The translations under genes and the position numbers were made by a program. A stretch of 64,000 nucleotides of DNA from Micrococcaceae bacterium RIT 802 (lineage in GTDB: Bacteria; Actinomycetota; Actinomycetes; Actinomycetales; Micrococcaceae): positions 62,001 through 126,000 of the forward strand of contig JAFEMX010000001.1 in NCBI GenBank assembly GCA_016892645.1, written 5' to 3'. This document shows, piece after piece, positions 7,211 to 16,981 of this stretch (position 1 is the first letter of the stretch; every line of letters starts with the position of its first letter). The notes beneath the pieces were generated by a model, which did no database searches, was not told where the DNA came from, and saw only the letters and a program-made list of their open reading frames with translations.

Positions 7211-9367
7211 TTATCCGTTGTCGCCATTATCGCCGTTGTCGTTCCCCGACGTGTCCGATGAGTTCGAATCACCCGAGTCCGACTTCTTCGGCGCCTTGCC
7301 CAGGCTCTCAGCCGGGTAGTAGTCGATGACGTCCTTCGTGTAGCCCATCCACAGCGGGGAGGCCAGCGTCGATGAATCCGGGTTGTCGTACCGCTGACCG
7401 TTGATCAGTTCTCCGGCGATCTTCGCATTCCCATCAAAACGCCCGGTCCAGGCGGCGGTGGCCATTCCCGTGGTGTAGCCGACGAACCAGGTGGACGAGG
7501 CCGAGTTATTTGTGCCTGTCTTGCCGCCGATCTGCTGGCTGATCGTGCCCTTGGCAACGCGCGTGCCGGCGATCCTCTTCAGGGTTCCGTTGAGGCTGTC
7601 GATGACGCCCGGCTCGATGACCTGTTCGCAAGATATGCCGGGGACCTTGTAGGAATTGCCGGCGGCGTCGGTCACCGACTCCAGGGCGCGGTTCTCGCAG
7701 TACTCGCCCTTATTGGCGAAGGTCGCGAAGGCGGTAGCCTGCGCCATGGGTGTGATCGGTTTCGATCCGATGACGAACGAGGGGTTCGTGCCGGTCAACG
7801 GTTTGCCGGTTGAGGCATCCAACAGCCCGACGCGTTTGGTGACGTCTGCAATCTTGCACAGATCCAACTCGGAAGCCTCTTTGACCGTGGCGGTGTTGAT
7901 GGACCAGTACAGCCCGTAGTCCACGGTCATGCGCTTCTTGTAGCCCTTCGAGAAGTTACCCACGGGATAGCCGCCGTCGACAGTGACGTAGCCCTTTGGC
8001 GTGCAAGAGGCCTTCCAATGGAACGATGCGGGATAGTTGTCTCGACTGGCGTCCACCACGTCCGACATCTTCCGGCCGTCCTCCAGCCACGCGAGGGTGG
8101 TGTAGGGCTTCATCGTCGAACCGCCCTGGAAGCCGTTGGTACCGCCCATGTCGCGACCGACATTGAAGTTGTAGGTCGTGTAGGAGCTGTCGTCGGGGGC
8201 AGCACCGTACTTCTTGTTCTGTGCCATGGCCAGGATGTTGCCGGTCCCTGGTTCGATGGTGACGATGGCCGCGCCCATGTTCGAGGAATCGCCCGCGGGA
8301 ATGGATTTCTTGGTCTCCTTTTCCGCTTCCTTCTGCAGACGTGGGTCCAGCGTCGTCTTGATCGTCAGCCCTCCGCGGTAGAGGAGGTTCTCCCGGTCGG
8401 CCTTGGTCTTGCCGTAGGCGGGATCCTTCAGGATCAGGTGCGCCACGTAGTCGCAGAAGTAGTTCGCGTGGCTGGCGGCCACGCACCCGGACTTCAAGGT
8501 CTTGGTCTTCAGGCCGAGCTTCGTCTTCACGGCCTTGTCGTATTCGGCCTGGGTGATCGAATCCGTCTTGAGCATGGCGGCCAAAACGGTGTTGCGCCGC
8601 TTGAGCGTCAGCTCCGGGTTCTTGATCGGGTCGAAGGTGTTCGGTCGCTGGACCATGCCGGCGAGCATGGCCGACTGCGGGATGTTCAGGTCCTTGGCGT
8701 GGACCGAGAAATAGCGTTCAGCGGCCGCCTCGACACCGTAGGTGGTTCCGGAGAACAACACGAGGTTCAGGTATCCCTGCAGGATCTCCTTCTTGGTGAA
8801 TTCCTTCTCCACGGAGATCGCCAGCTTCGCCTCGCGCAGCTTGTCGGCCATGTTCTTGGTCCCCGAATAGGTGATGTCGGACTTGTCCGCACCCTTGAGG
8901 AAGGCGGCGTTGATGAGCACGTTGTTGACGTACTGCTGGGTCAGCGTCGAGGCGCCCTGCTGCGAGGAGCTCGTGAGGTTGTGCGCCGCGGCGCGGGCAA
9001 TGCCGCGCAGGTCCACGCCGTTGTGCTGGTAGAAGCGTTCGTCCTCGATGGAGACGATGGCGTCCTGCATGTTCTGCGAGATCTTGTCGATCGGGACAGG
9101 TGTCCGGTTCTCCGCGTAGAAGGTGGCCAGCTGCGTCCCGTCCTTGGCCACGACCTTGGACGGCTGGGAGAGCGGCTCCTGCTTCAACTCCGCCGGCAGC
9201 GCATCGAAGAAATCCATCCCGATGGCGGCAGAGGATCCGGCGACGGAGGCCGCAGGGATCAGCATCCCGGCGGCCAGGACGCCGCAAAGCGCGCTGACAC
9301 CGAAGAAGGCCACGATCTTGCCGAGGGTGGTTGCCGTGTTAAAGAAGGGGGACTTTCGAGACGCCAT
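7211..9367 (-). CDS. Class A penicillin-binding protein (transglycosylase/transpeptidase)
   Basis: 718 residues: one N-terminal membrane helix (about 17-40), a GT51 glycosyltransferase domain with the EDERFYQHNGVD motif (about 108-119), then a transpeptidase domain with STMK (417-420, nucleophile Ser417), SIN (489-491) and KTGT (616-619). It polymerises and cross-links peptidoglycan at the outer face of the membrane. The C-terminal 25 residues are an Asp/Ser/Asn/Gly tail of low complexity. I chose ATG 9367 because a TAAAGT box lies 7 nt upstream (leaderless pattern) and the membrane helix follows; the open frame runs to 9505. It is divergent from the DUF4177 gene across 37 bp. Confidence 0.93.
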   Translation of the reverse strand: MASRKSPFFNTATTLGKIVAFFGVSALCGVLAAGMLIPAASVAGSSAAIGMDFFDALPAELKQEPLSQPSKVVAKDGTQLATFYAENRTPVPIDKISQNMQDAIVSIEDERFYQHNGVDLRGIARAAAHNLTSSSQQGASTLTQQYVNNVLINAAFLKGADKSDITYSGTKNMADKLREAKLAISVEKEFTKKEILQGYLNLVLFSGTTYGVEAAAERYFSVHAKDLNIPQSAMLAGMVQRPNTFDPIKNPELTLKRRNTVLAAMLKTDSITQAEYDKAVKTKLGLKTKTLKSGCVAASHANYFCDYVAHLILKDPAYGKTKADRENLLYRGGLTIKTTLDPRLQKEAEKETKKSIPAGDSSNMGAAIVTIEPGTGNILAMAQNKKYGAAPDDSSYTTYNFNVGRDMGGTNGFQGGSTMKPYTTLAWLEDGRKMSDVVDASRDNYPASFHWKASCTPKGYVTVDGGYPVGNFSKGYKKRMTVDYGLYWSINTATVKEASELDLCKIADVTKRVGLLDASTGKPLTGTNPSFVIGSKPITPMAQATAFATFANKGEYCENRALESVTDAAGNSYKVPGISCEQVIEPGVIDSLNGTLKRIAGTRVAKGTISQQIGGKTGTNNSASSTWFVGYTTGMATAAWTGRFDGNAKIAGELINGQRYDNPDSSTLASPLWMGYTKDVIDYYPAESLGKAPKKSDSGDSNSSDTSGNDNGDNGDNG

Positions 9368-9404
9368 GCCCACCACTTTAGCCGGAGCGGCTAACGTATC
9401 CGGT

Positions 9405-9560
9405 ATGACGAAATGGGAGTACGCGACTTTACCGCTCATAATCCATGCCACGAAGCAGATCCTGGACCAGTGGGGCGACGATGGCTGGGAGCTCGTCACC
9501 GTCATCCCCGGGCCGGATGGAAACGCCCCGGTGGCCTATCTCAAGCGTCCCAAGCAGTAG
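9405..9560 (+). CDS. DUF4177-type small protein
   Basis: 51 residues, beginning MTKWEYATLPL and containing ILDQWGDDGWELVTV, the signature of the DUF4177 family (small proteins of unknown function often found beside RidA genes in Actinobacteria). The longer open frame upstream is noise: TAACGT lies 7 nt before ATG 9405, the leaderless pattern. It precedes the RidA gene by 21 nt, so the two probably share a transcript. Function unknown. Confidence 0.8.
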   Translation: MTKWEYATLPLIIHATKQILDQWGDDGWELVTVIPGPDGNAPVAYLKRPKQ

Positions 9561-9581
9561 CCGGAAAGGACCCTCGAAATC

Positions 9582-10058
9582 GTGGAAAACCAGCCTTCAT
9601 CAGCCGTCGAGCAGCGTTTGGCCGACCTCGGGATGACGCTGCCGCAGGTGGCCAAGCCCGTCGCCGCCTATGTGCCTGCAGTGATCACCGGCAACCTCGT
9701 GCATACCTCGGGGCAATTGCCGTTCATTAATGGCGAACTCACAGTCACCGGCAAGGTCGGCGCCCAGGTGGATGCCGACGTGGCCAAGGAGCAGGCGGCG
9801 GTTGCCGTGCTCAATGCCCTGGCCGTCGTGAAATCCATGGTCGGCGACCTGGACCGCGTGACCCGGATCGTGAAGGTCGTGGGCTTCGTCTCCTCCGATC
9901 CGTCCTTCACGGGGCAGCCGGGCGTGGTGAACGGGGCCTCGGAGCTCCTGGGCACCGTTTTCGGCGACGCCGGCATCCACGCCCGATCGGCCGTTGGCGT
10001 CGCGGCCCTGCCGCTGGACGCCGCGGTGGAAGTTGAACTGATTGCCGAATTCAGCTGA
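9582..10058 (+). CDS. RidA family protein (Rid/YjgF/UK114)
   Basis: 158 residues, slightly longer than archetypal RidA (about 130). Visible features are SGQLPFING, the VTRIVKVVGFVSSDPSF strand-helix unit, and VGVAALPLDAAVEVELIAEF at the C-terminus, typical of the actinobacterial Rid subfamily. RidA enzymes hydrolyse reactive enamine/imine intermediates from PLP enzymes in the cytosol; whether this subfamily member does so is not known. GTG start with GGAAAGGA upstream. Between DUF4177 and a NUDIX gene in an apparent operon. Confidence 0.88.
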   Translation: MENQPSSAVEQRLADLGMTLPQVAKPVAAYVPAVITGNLVHTSGQLPFINGELTVTGKVGAQVDADVAKEQAAVAVLNALAVVKSMVGDLDRVTRIVKVVGFVSSDPSFTGQPGVVNGASELLGTVFGDAGIHARSAVGVAALPLDAAVEVELIAEFS

Positions 10059-10140
10059 TTCACCCCGCCCGTGCGTCGGAGGCGTCGCGGGCAGTGGGGG
10101 AGGTCCCCGCCCCGAAGGCGCAGACCTGCCCCGCACCGGC

Positions 10141-11046
10141 ATGCTGCGGCGCCTGTTCCCGCTTCCGCCGTCCCAGACCGGGGCGGCGGAAAGCTGGACG
10201 ACGTTCGGCACCCGCACGCCCCGGGCAGCACGCAAGGCCTCGTCCGTCGTGTTGCTCAGGGATTCACCGCAAGGTGTCCAGACGTACTTGGGGTACCGCC
10301 CCGGCGGCTCCCCGCTGGGTACGGTCGCCTTCCCGGGAGGCAGCTTCGAGGCGGAGGATGAGGATCTCACGGGCTGGTTCGGCCCCTCAGTGAGCTGGTG
10401 GGCCGAACGCCTGGGCGTGCTGGACCACCGCATCGCCCGCAGCCACATCGTGTGCGCCGTGCGCGAGTTGTTCGAGGAGACGGGCATCCTCCTGGCGGGG
10501 GCCGACGAGCTCTCCATCGTCGAGAACTGCACGACCGAGGAATGGATGCAGGTCCGTGAGGACGTGGCCGGCCAGGATGTTGGGTTCACGGCGATGCTGG
10601 CCAAGCGGGGGCTGGGGCTGCGCACCGACCTGCTGCGGCCGCTCTCGCACTGGATCAGTCCGGATTTCGCCCACCGCCGCTTCGACACCCGCTACTTCGC
10701 CGCCGCCCTGCCACCGCAGCAGGAGGCGTCCCTCTTGCGCGGCAAGGGAGTTTGGGCCGGGTGGAAGTCCGCAGCCGCTGTCCTCGAGGACCGCGCGAGC
10801 ACGGCGTTGGGCGACGAGGTCGGGCAGGACGACACCCGGGGGCTGGACCTGAGCCGGATCACCACACCGGCGGTCGAGTTCATCCTCGAGAAGATCGCCA
10901 CCACCCGCGGATGCGTCGCCTACCTCTCGCACCGCCGTCCCGTGAAGTCCTACCACCCCAAGCTGGTGGCCATTGACGGGACCTATTACCTCGACGTGAG
11001 CATCAGCACCGCCTCCGAGGGAGGCGCCGCCGCCCGCGGACGCTGA
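10141..11046 (+). CDS. NUDIX hydrolase (long form)
   Basis: About 301 residues from ATG 10141; the frame is also open to a TTG at 10042 inside the RidA gene, so the start is uncertain. The catalytic NUDIX helix is split: GTVAFPGGS occurs first, then an insertion of about 40 residues, and RELFEETGIL completes the box. The insertion is typical of the long actinobacterial and mammalian NUDT19-like forms acting on nucleotide or CoA conjugates; substrate here is unknown. Follows RidA closely and is followed by a strong terminator hairpin at 11078. Confidence 0.8.
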   Translation: MLRRLFPLPPSQTGAAESWTTFGTRTPRAARKASSVVLLRDSPQGVQTYLGYRPGGSPLGTVAFPGGSFEAEDEDLTGWFGPSVSWWAERLGVLDHRIARSHIVCAVRELFEETGILLAGADELSIVENCTTEEWMQVREDVAGQDVGFTAMLAKRGLGLRTDLLRPLSHWISPDFAHRRFDTRYFAAALPPQQEASLLRGKGVWAGWKSAAAVLEDRASTALGDEVGQDDTRGLDLSRITTPAVEFILEKIATTRGCVAYLSHRRPVKSYHPKLVAIDGTYYLDVSISTASEGGAAARGR

Positions 11047-11077
11047 CGCTGGCCGCACCCCGGGTAGCCTTCGGCAA

Positions 11078-11144
11078 CGCCAAACGACCCCCGTCCCCGA
11101 AGGCCCGCCGACATGGCGGAACCCGGGGCGGGGGTCATTTGGCG
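11078..11144. terminator. Bidirectional terminator hairpin between NUDIX and crp genes
   Basis: Arms 11078-11098 and 11125-11144 pair over about 20 bp with one bulge and one mismatch; the loop is 26 nt. Sits between convergent stop codons. Confidence 0.7.
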
Positions 11145-11172
11145 CGCGGGACGGACCCGACGCGAAAAGTGC

Positions 11173-11850
11173 CTAGCGGGAGCGCTGGCGCAGGCGCTGG
11201 ATGTCCAGGATGACGACGGCCCGCGCCTCCAGGCGCAGCCAGCCGCGCTGTACGAACTCCGCGAGCGCCTTGTTCACGGTCTCGCGGGAGGCGCCGACCA
11301 GCTGGGCCAGCTCCTCCTGCGTGAGTTCATGGGCGACCAGGACGCCGTCGGTGGCCGGGCGGCCGAAACGGTCCGCGAGATCGAGCAGGGCCTTGGCCAC
11401 GCGACCGGGGACGTCGGAGAAGACCAGGTCGGCCAGCGACTCGTTGGTACGGCGCAGACGGCGGGCCAGGGCCTGCAACAGCTGCACCGAGACCTCGGGG
11501 GAGGTCTTGAGGACCTTGCGCAGGTTCTCGTGGCGCAGGCCGGCCAGACGTGTCTCCGACACCGCGGTGGCGGTGGCGTTGCGCGGACTCGGATCGAACA
11601 GGGCCATCTCGCCGAAAAGCTCGCCCGGGCCGAGGACGGCCAGGAGGTTCTCGCGGCCGTCGGGTGCCGTGCGCCCGAGCTTGATCTTGCCCGAAACGAT
11701 GAAGTAGAGCTGGTCTCCCTGATCGCCTTCGCGGAACACGGATGCCCCGCGGGACAGATCGACCTCGGTCAGTTCCTCGGTCAAGGCCGAGAACACCTCG
11801 TCGCTGAGCGTCGTAAACAGTGGTGCCCGGCGCAGTACCTCGATGTCCAT
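11173..11850 (-). CDS. crp: Crp/Fnr family cyclic-nucleotide type transcription regulator
   Basis: 225 residues, the standard length of actinobacterial Crp/GlxR. The N-terminal beta-roll carries the nucleotide pocket (FGEMALFD followed by SPRNATATA), then the dimer helix and a winged helix with LTQEELAQLVGASRETVNKAL. It is expected to bind cAMP and act as a global regulator of carbon metabolism. ATG 11850 was chosen over an upstream in-frame Met because AGGAG sits 6 nt before it. It is divergent from marP and lies near nth and acs, the order known from Mycobacterium tuberculosis (Rv3676 region), which supports the call. Confidence 0.92.
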   Translation of the reverse strand: MDIEVLRRAPLFTTLSDEVFSALTEELTEVDLSRGASVFREGDQGDQLYFIVSGKIKLGRTAPDGRENLLAVLGPGELFGEMALFDPSPRNATATAVSETRLAGLRHENLRKVLKTSPEVSVQLLQALARRLRRTNESLADLVFSDVPGRVAKALLDLADRFGRPATDGVLVAHELTQEELAQLVGASRETVNKALAEFVQRGWLRLEARAVVILDIQRLRQRSR

Positions 11851-12055
11851 GAATTCTCCTGTCAAGTGTGTTGGCGCTGGTCTTATTGTGCCGTAGTCAG
11901 AGACGATGTGACACCTTCCACAACGATAGTGGCACGTTTTCAGCCCTCAGCACCAAAAGCGGACCCGGCCGTACCCGTAGACTGAAGGAGCCGTGCGGGC
12001 AGCCGGGACACACCAGCTCCCCGCCCCGGTTCGACGCAACGGGTTGGAGTTTTTG

Positions 12056-13243
12056 GTGATTTTCGGGTTCAGCTGGCTCGACATCCTGCTGTTGCTGTCG
12101 TTCGTCGCGTTCCTGGTATCCGGCCTGCGCAAGGGGTTCTTCGTCACATTGGGCGGCGTGGCCGGGCTCATCGCCGGCGGCGTGGCCAGCTTCTACGCCA
12201 TCCCCTTCGTCTCCAGCTGGGTCTCCAGTGCCGGGTGGCGCGTCTTCTGGGTCATTGCCACCGCCGTCGTCCTGGTCGTCCTCGGCCACTCCATCGGCGT
12301 GGCGATCGGCAACCGCATCCGCATGATGCTGAACTTCCCGGTCATCAAGACCTTCGACCGGTTGCTGGGCGGCATCGTGAACGTCGTCGTGGCGGCCCTG
12401 GTGATCTCGGCGATCGCCTTCTCGGCGGCGACCATGGGCCTGCCCTTCCTCTCCCAGCAGATCGCCTCGTCCCAGGTCATCGGCACGATCCGCGACGCCA
12501 CCCCGGATCCGGTCTCGAGCGCGATGGCCAAGGCCCGCTCGGTGGTCATGGGCCAGAGCATCCCCGACATCATCGAGCCGTTCGCCCCCGTGCCGGAGGC
12601 AACGCCCACGCAGCAGGGCCCGGCCAGCGAGGCCACGCAGAACCGGTCGGCATCGGTGGTCAAGATCACCGGGACCGCGTTCGCCTGCGGCGTCAACCAG
12701 ACCGGCAGCGGCTTCGTCGCCGCCCAGGACCGCGTCGTGACCAACGCGCACGTCGTGGCCGGGATCTCCGAACCGGTGGTGAACACCCGCGATGGCCGGG
12801 CCCTGCCGGCCCGGGTGGTGCACTTCGACGCCTCCCACGATCTGGCGGTGCTCGCCGTCGACGGACTGGACCTCAAGGCGGTCCCGCTGGGCCAGGACCT
12901 CACCACCGGGGACCGGTCCACCTTCATGGGCTATCCGGCCGGTGGCCCGTTCCAGGCCAAGGGCGCCGTCGTGCAGTCGCTGCGCACCGTCTCCGTGCAG
13001 AACATCTATGGCGCCGACGCCTCGCCCCTGCAGATCTACCAGCTCGGAGCCGACGTCCAGCAGGGCAACTCCGGCGGTCCGCTGCTGGACGACTCCGGGA
13101 AGCTGGTCGGCGTCGTCTTCGCCAAGGCCAAGGGCAGCACCCCCGTCGGGTACGCGCTCTCGCTCAAGGAGGTCCGCCCGGTCGTCGAGCACGCCTCCGG
13201 CTACACCGACGCGGTCTCCACCGGGGCCTGCTCCGCCCACTGA
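12056..13243 (+). CDS. marP: MarP-like membrane serine protease
   Basis: 395 residues. Four hydrophobic segments in residues 1-145 form a CvpA-like membrane domain; a periplasmic chymotrypsin-fold protease follows with the triad His232 (TNAHVVAG), Asp262 (ASHDLAVL) and Ser339 (GNSGGPL). In mycobacteria MarP is a periplasmic protease needed for acid and oxidative stress resistance that activates a peptidoglycan hydrolase. GTG 12056 was chosen because GGAG lies 6 nt upstream; the frame is open from 11993. Two Cys (in FACGVNQ and near the C-terminus) may form the redox-sensitive disulfide known in MarP. Near crp and nth as in M. tuberculosis. Confidence 0.9.
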   Translation: MIFGFSWLDILLLLSFVAFLVSGLRKGFFVTLGGVAGLIAGGVASFYAIPFVSSWVSSAGWRVFWVIATAVVLVVLGHSIGVAIGNRIRMMLNFPVIKTFDRLLGGIVNVVVAALVISAIAFSAATMGLPFLSQQIASSQVIGTIRDATPDPVSSAMAKARSVVMGQSIPDIIEPFAPVPEATPTQQGPASEATQNRSASVVKITGTAFACGVNQTGSGFVAAQDRVVTNAHVVAGISEPVVNTRDGRALPARVVHFDASHDLAVLAVDGLDLKAVPLGQDLTTGDRSTFMGYPAGGPFQAKGAVVQSLRTVSVQNIYGADASPLQIYQLGADVQQGNSGGPLLDDSGKLVGVVFAKAKGSTPVGYALSLKEVRPVVEHASGYTDAVSTGACSAH

Positions 13244-13262
13244 GACCGTCAGCCGGGCCGGG

Positions 13263-14222
13263 TCAGCCGAACCAGTCCAGCGTGGCTCCGTGCTGGCCCG
13301 TGTAGGCGACCGGCCGCCCGTCCAGGGCGAGCGTGAACCGGTCGCCGTGGACGGAGGGCACCGTCGCGCCGGAAGCGTCGAGGACGAAATTCTCGTTGGA
13401 GATCCAGCGGCAGTCCAACGTGGCCATGGTGGCCGCGAACCGGGCCCGCTCCCGGGGTGGCAGGTAGGCCAAGACCGCCGAGTGGAAGACCACGGCGGTG
13501 TGCGTGGGCGGGACCGCCGAGACGAGGTCGGCGACGCGCTCGTTGAGGTCCCCGGTGACGAGGTGGGGGCGGTCCGTACCCAGGCCCTCCAGCGTGGCCA
13601 GTGCGGCACGCAGCGTGGCCAGCCTCTCGTCCTGGCCCGGCCAGACCAGGGCCTCGAGCCACCGAACGGTCAGCGGATCCGTTCCGTCCAGCGGGTTCAC
13701 GTCGACCCCGGTCCGCGAGGCCACCGCAGGCAGCGCCTCCGGCAGCGGAGGATCTCCGGTGGTGGCACAGCGCAGCAGGGGAGTCCCGGCACCGAGGCGG
13801 GTGCCGCCGTCGTACTCATAGGAGTAGCGATCCGGCAGCAGGCAGAGCCCGGCGGAGGGGCCGACCTCGATGAGGGCCAGCGGCTTGCCGGTGTCGGCGG
13901 CGATGAGCCCGAGGGCGGGCAGCAGGGTGGCGCAGCGGCGCGGTTCGTTGGTCTGCGTACGGTGGCCGAGGACCACGGTGCGGACCTCGGGCCAGCGCTC
14001 GTGCAGGAAGGCGCCCCAGGTGGCGGCGTCCGCGTCCGGGCAGCCCAGGAACCGGGTGGCGGCGAAGACCAGGTTCGGTTGGCGTTTGGCCGGCGGCAGG
14101 GTGGCGATGAGGGCGGCCAGCTTCGGTGTCGCCGCGACGTGGGCGGCCCATCCGGCATAGACCGGCGAGTGGCCGGCAAACCAGGTGCCGGCGTACCGGT
14201 CGTAGATGGCCGCGGTGTCCAT
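13263..14222 (-). CDS. DUF2332 family protein
   Basis: 319 residues, soluble. Matches the DUF2332 pattern as I know it: an N-terminal YAGTWFAGHSPVYAG stretch, a middle LIEVGPSAGLCLLPDRYSYEY resembling a degenerate SAM-methyltransferase motif I, and FHSAVLAYLPP near the C-terminus. No biochemical function is established; a methyltransferase-like fold is an inference from the LIEVG.S.G motif. Its ATG follows the aroQ stop codon with no gap, so the two are co-transcribed. Confidence 0.8.
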   Translation of the reverse strand: MDTAAIYDRYAGTWFAGHSPVYAGWAAHVAATPKLAALIATLPPAKRQPNLVFAATRFLGCPDADAATWGAFLHERWPEVRTVVLGHRTQTNEPRRCATLLPALGLIAADTGKPLALIEVGPSAGLCLLPDRYSYEYDGGTRLGAGTPLLRCATTGDPPLPEALPAVASRTGVDVNPLDGTDPLTVRWLEALVWPGQDERLATLRAALATLEGLGTDRPHLVTGDLNERVADLVSAVPPTHTAVVFHSAVLAYLPPRERARFAATMATLDCRWISNENFVLDASGATVPSVHGDRFTLALDGRPVAYTGQHGATLDWFG

Positions 14223-14675
14223 TTAGCCGCGCGTGGCGAGCTGGTCGATCGCGTAGCCGTATCCGTTGACCCCGGCGCCGATGAAGATCGCGGCGGCGAC
14301 GGGGGAGATGTAGGAGTGGTGGCGGAACGACTCGCGGGCGTGGACGTTGGAGAGGTGGACCTCCATGACGGGCAGATCGACGGCGGAGATGGCGTCGGAG
14401 ATGGCGATCGAGGTGTGCGTGAAGGCGCCCGGGTTGATGACGATGCCTGCCGCCGTCCCGCGGGCGGCGTGGATGGCGTCGATGAGCACGCCCTCGTGGT
14501 TGGACTGGGTGAAGTCGACCTCCAGGCCGTGGACGCCCGCGCGGTCCCGGCACAGGGCCTCGACGTCGGCCAGGGTAGCCGTGCCGTAGATCGCCGGTTC
14601 GCGGGTGCCCAGCAGGTTCAGGTTGGGGCCGTTGAGGACCAGGATGCGGCGGGGGGCGGAAGCGGTGTCGGTCAT
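14223..14675 (-). CDS. aroQ: Type II 3-dehydroquinate dehydratase AroQ
   Basis: 150 residues, normal for the type II family. Converts 3-dehydroquinate to 3-dehydroshikimate in the shikimate pathway. The [13 protein letters not shown] motif with the catalytic loop, the [11 protein letters not shown] substrate motif, [10 protein letters not shown] and the late [15 protein letters not shown] segment with the catalytic His are all present. ATG 14675 chosen since the family motif starts a dozen residues later. First gene of a pair with the DUF2332 gene; the shikimate pathway entry gene aroG is 31 kb away behind an attenuator. Confidence 0.95.
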   Translation of the reverse strand: MTDTASAPRRILVLNGPNLNLLGTREPAIYGTATLADVEALCRDRAGVHGLEVDFTQSNHEGVLIDAIHAARGTAAGIVINPGAFTHTSIAISDAISAVDLPVMEVHLSNVHARESFRHHSYISPVAAAIFIGAGVNGYGYAIDQLATRG

Positions 14676-14753
14676 GGCCCCATTAAACCCCGACGCCCCG
14701 CCCACAGCTGGTGTGTGACGGGGCGTGGCAGGATCCGGCGGTGGCCGGCCGGG

Positions 14754-16736
14754 TCAGCGGCGGACCGAGTCGGCGATCTGCGCCATCACCGTGGCGTCGG
14801 CCAGAGTGGTCGAATCGCCGACCTCGCGGCCCTCGGCGACGTCCTTGAGCAGGCGGCGCATGATCTTGCCCGACCGCGTCTTGGGCAGCTCGGGGACCAC
14901 GAAGATGCCGCGCGGCTTGGCGATGGCGCCGATCTCCTTGGCCACGTGGGCGCGCAGCAGCTCCACGACGTCCTCCCCGCCCTCGGGCTCGCGCTGGAGG
15001 ATGACGAACGCGTAGACCGCCTCGCCGGTGGTCTCGTCCTTCGCACCGACGACGGCGGCCTCGGCCACCAGCGAGTTGGCGACCAGCGAGGACTCGATCT
15101 CGGTGGTGGACAGGCGGTGGCCCGAGACGTTCATGACGTCGTCGACCCGGCCCAGCAGCCAGATGTCCCCGTCCTCGTCCTTCTTCGCGCCGTCGCCGGC
15201 GAAGTACATGTCCTCGAACCGCGACCAGTACGTGTCCCGGTAGCGGTCCATGTCGCCCCAGATGCCGCGCAGCATCGCCGGCCACGGATCGCGGATGACC
15301 AGGTAGCCGCCCTCCCCGTCGGCCACCGAGGCGCCGTTCTCGTCGACGACGTCCACGGTGATGCCCGGGACCGGGACCTGGGCCGAGCCGGGCTTGGTGG
15401 CGGTGACCCCGGGCAGCGGCGCGATCATGTGCGCCCCGGTCTCGGTCTGCCACCAGGTGTCCACGATCGGGGTGGGCTCGTCCTTGCGCTCGCCGTTCTT
15501 CCCGGCGTTGGTCCCGATGACGTCGCGGTACCACATCCACGCCTCGGGGTTGATGGGTTCGCCGACCGACCCGAGCACGCGCAGAGAGGAGAGATCGTAG
15601 CCGTCGGGGATCTCCCGGCCCCACTTCATCATGGTCCGGATGGCCGTCGGCGCGGTGTAGAGGATCGAGACGCCGTACTTCTCCACGATCTCCCACCACC
15701 GGCCCTGGTGCGGGGTGTCCGGGGTGCCCTCGTAGATGACCTGGGTGGCGCCGTTGACCAGCGGGCCGTAGGTGACGTAGCTGTGGCCGGTGACCCAGCC
15801 GATGTCGGCGGTGCACCAGAAGACGTCGGTCTCCGGGTGCAGGTCGAACGTGTCGCGGTGCGTGGCGGCGTTCTGCACCAGGTAGCCGCCCGTGGTGTGG
15901 ATGATGCCCTTGGGCTTGCCGGTGGTGCCGGACGTGTAGAGCACGAACAGCGGGTGCTCGGCATCGTGGCCCTCGGCGGTGTGCTCCGGGGAGGCCGCGG
16001 GCACGACGTCGTCCCACCACAGGTCCAGTCCGTCGGTCCAGGCGACGTCCTCGCCGTTGCGCTTGACGACCAGCACGTTGTCCACCGAGCCGGCGCAGTT
16101 CGCGACGGCCTCGTCGACGGCGGGCTTGAGCGGGCTGGGCTTGCCGCGGCGCCAGGTGCCGTCGGCGGTGACGACGAGCTTGGCCTCGGCGTCGTCGATG
16201 CGGCTGCGCAGCGCGTCGGCGGAGAACCCGCCGAAGACCACCGAGTGGATGGCACCGATCCGGGCGCAGGCGAGCATGGTGATGACGGCCTCGGGGATCA
16301 TCGGCAGGTAGACGGCGACCCGGTCGCCTGTGGACACCCCGAGCGATTCGAAGGCGTTGGCGGCGCGCTTGACCTCGTCGGTCAGCTGCGCATACGTGTA
16401 GCTGCGGGTGTCGCCGGGTTCGCCCTCGAAGTGGATGGCCACCCGGTCGCCGTTGCCGGCCTCGACGTGGCGGTCCAGCGCGTTGTAGGCGGCGTTGACC
16501 TTGCCCCCGACGAACCACTTCGCCACCGGGGCCTCGGACCAGTCGAGCGTCTGCGTGAAGTCGGTGTCCCAGGTCAGGACCTCGCGGGCCCGATCGGCCC
16601 AATAGCCCAGCCGGTCCTCGGCCGCCCGCCGGTACAGGTCCTCGTGGGCCACCGCCTGGGCGGCGAACGCGGCGCTGGGTGCGAAGCTGCGGTCCTCATG
16701 GGACAGGTTGTCGAGGGTGGAGTGCTTGTCCGACAC
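14754..16736 (-). CDS. acs: Acetyl-CoA synthetase
   Basis: 660 residues, standard length. Activates acetate to acetyl-AMP and acetyl-CoA in the cytosol. Motifs: the P-loop [13 protein letters not shown], the ACS motif [42 protein letters not shown] of the C-terminal domain, and [12 protein letters not shown], whose Lys in the SGK is the acetylation target known to switch off the enzyme. The deacetylase AcuC encoded at 41539 could act on this site. A ribosome site (AAAGGAT) precedes the start. The 245-bp gap to the divergent membrane protein gene holds its promoter; I saw no defined element in it. Confidence 0.96.
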   Translation of the reverse strand: MSDKHSTLDNLSHEDRSFAPSAAFAAQAVAHEDLYRRAAEDRLGYWADRAREVLTWDTDFTQTLDWSEAPVAKWFVGGKVNAAYNALDRHVEAGNGDRVAIHFEGEPGDTRSYTYAQLTDEVKRAANAFESLGVSTGDRVAVYLPMIPEAVITMLACARIGAIHSVVFGGFSADALRSRIDDAEAKLVVTADGTWRRGKPSPLKPAVDEAVANCAGSVDNVLVVKRNGEDVAWTDGLDLWWDDVVPAASPEHTAEGHDAEHPLFVLYTSGTTGKPKGIIHTTGGYLVQNAATHRDTFDLHPETDVFWCTADIGWVTGHSYVTYGPLVNGATQVIYEGTPDTPHQGRWWEIVEKYGVSILYTAPTAIRTMMKWGREIPDGYDLSSLRVLGSVGEPINPEAWMWYRDVIGTNAGKNGERKDEPTPIVDTWWQTETGAHMIAPLPGVTATKPGSAQVPVPGITVDVVDENGASVADGEGGYLVIRDPWPAMLRGIWGDMDRYRDTYWSRFEDMYFAGDGAKKDEDGDIWLLGRVDDVMNVSGHRLSTTEIESSLVANSLVAEAAVVGAKDETTGEAVYAFVILQREPEGGEDVVELLRAHVAKEIGAIAKPRGIFVVPELPKTRSGKIMRRLLKDVAEGREVGDSTTLADATVMAQIADSVRR

Positions 16737-16981
16737 GATGTCGATCCTTTCGGAGCGGAATAAGGGTGCTGTGAGTCAGGTTACAACCGATCGCCGGTGG
16801 CGGTGTCCTCGGTCACGATGTGAGACGCCCACCGCACCGATTCTGCGGTGAACGGTTGATTCCGGGCGCCCCGGGGGCAAAAATGAGCCCGAACCTGCAT
16901 CCGCGGCCCGGCTGTCGTCGATAGGCTGGGGACCGAAGCAGATCGCAGCCCGCCACGCAGATGGCGGCGAAAGGAGTCATC

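Noticed and set aside
12792-16763. 1323-residue plus-strand open frame
   Set aside because: Runs antisense through DUF2332, aroQ and acs; low-complexity Gly/Asp/Val/Arg composition typical of GC-rich antisense frames.
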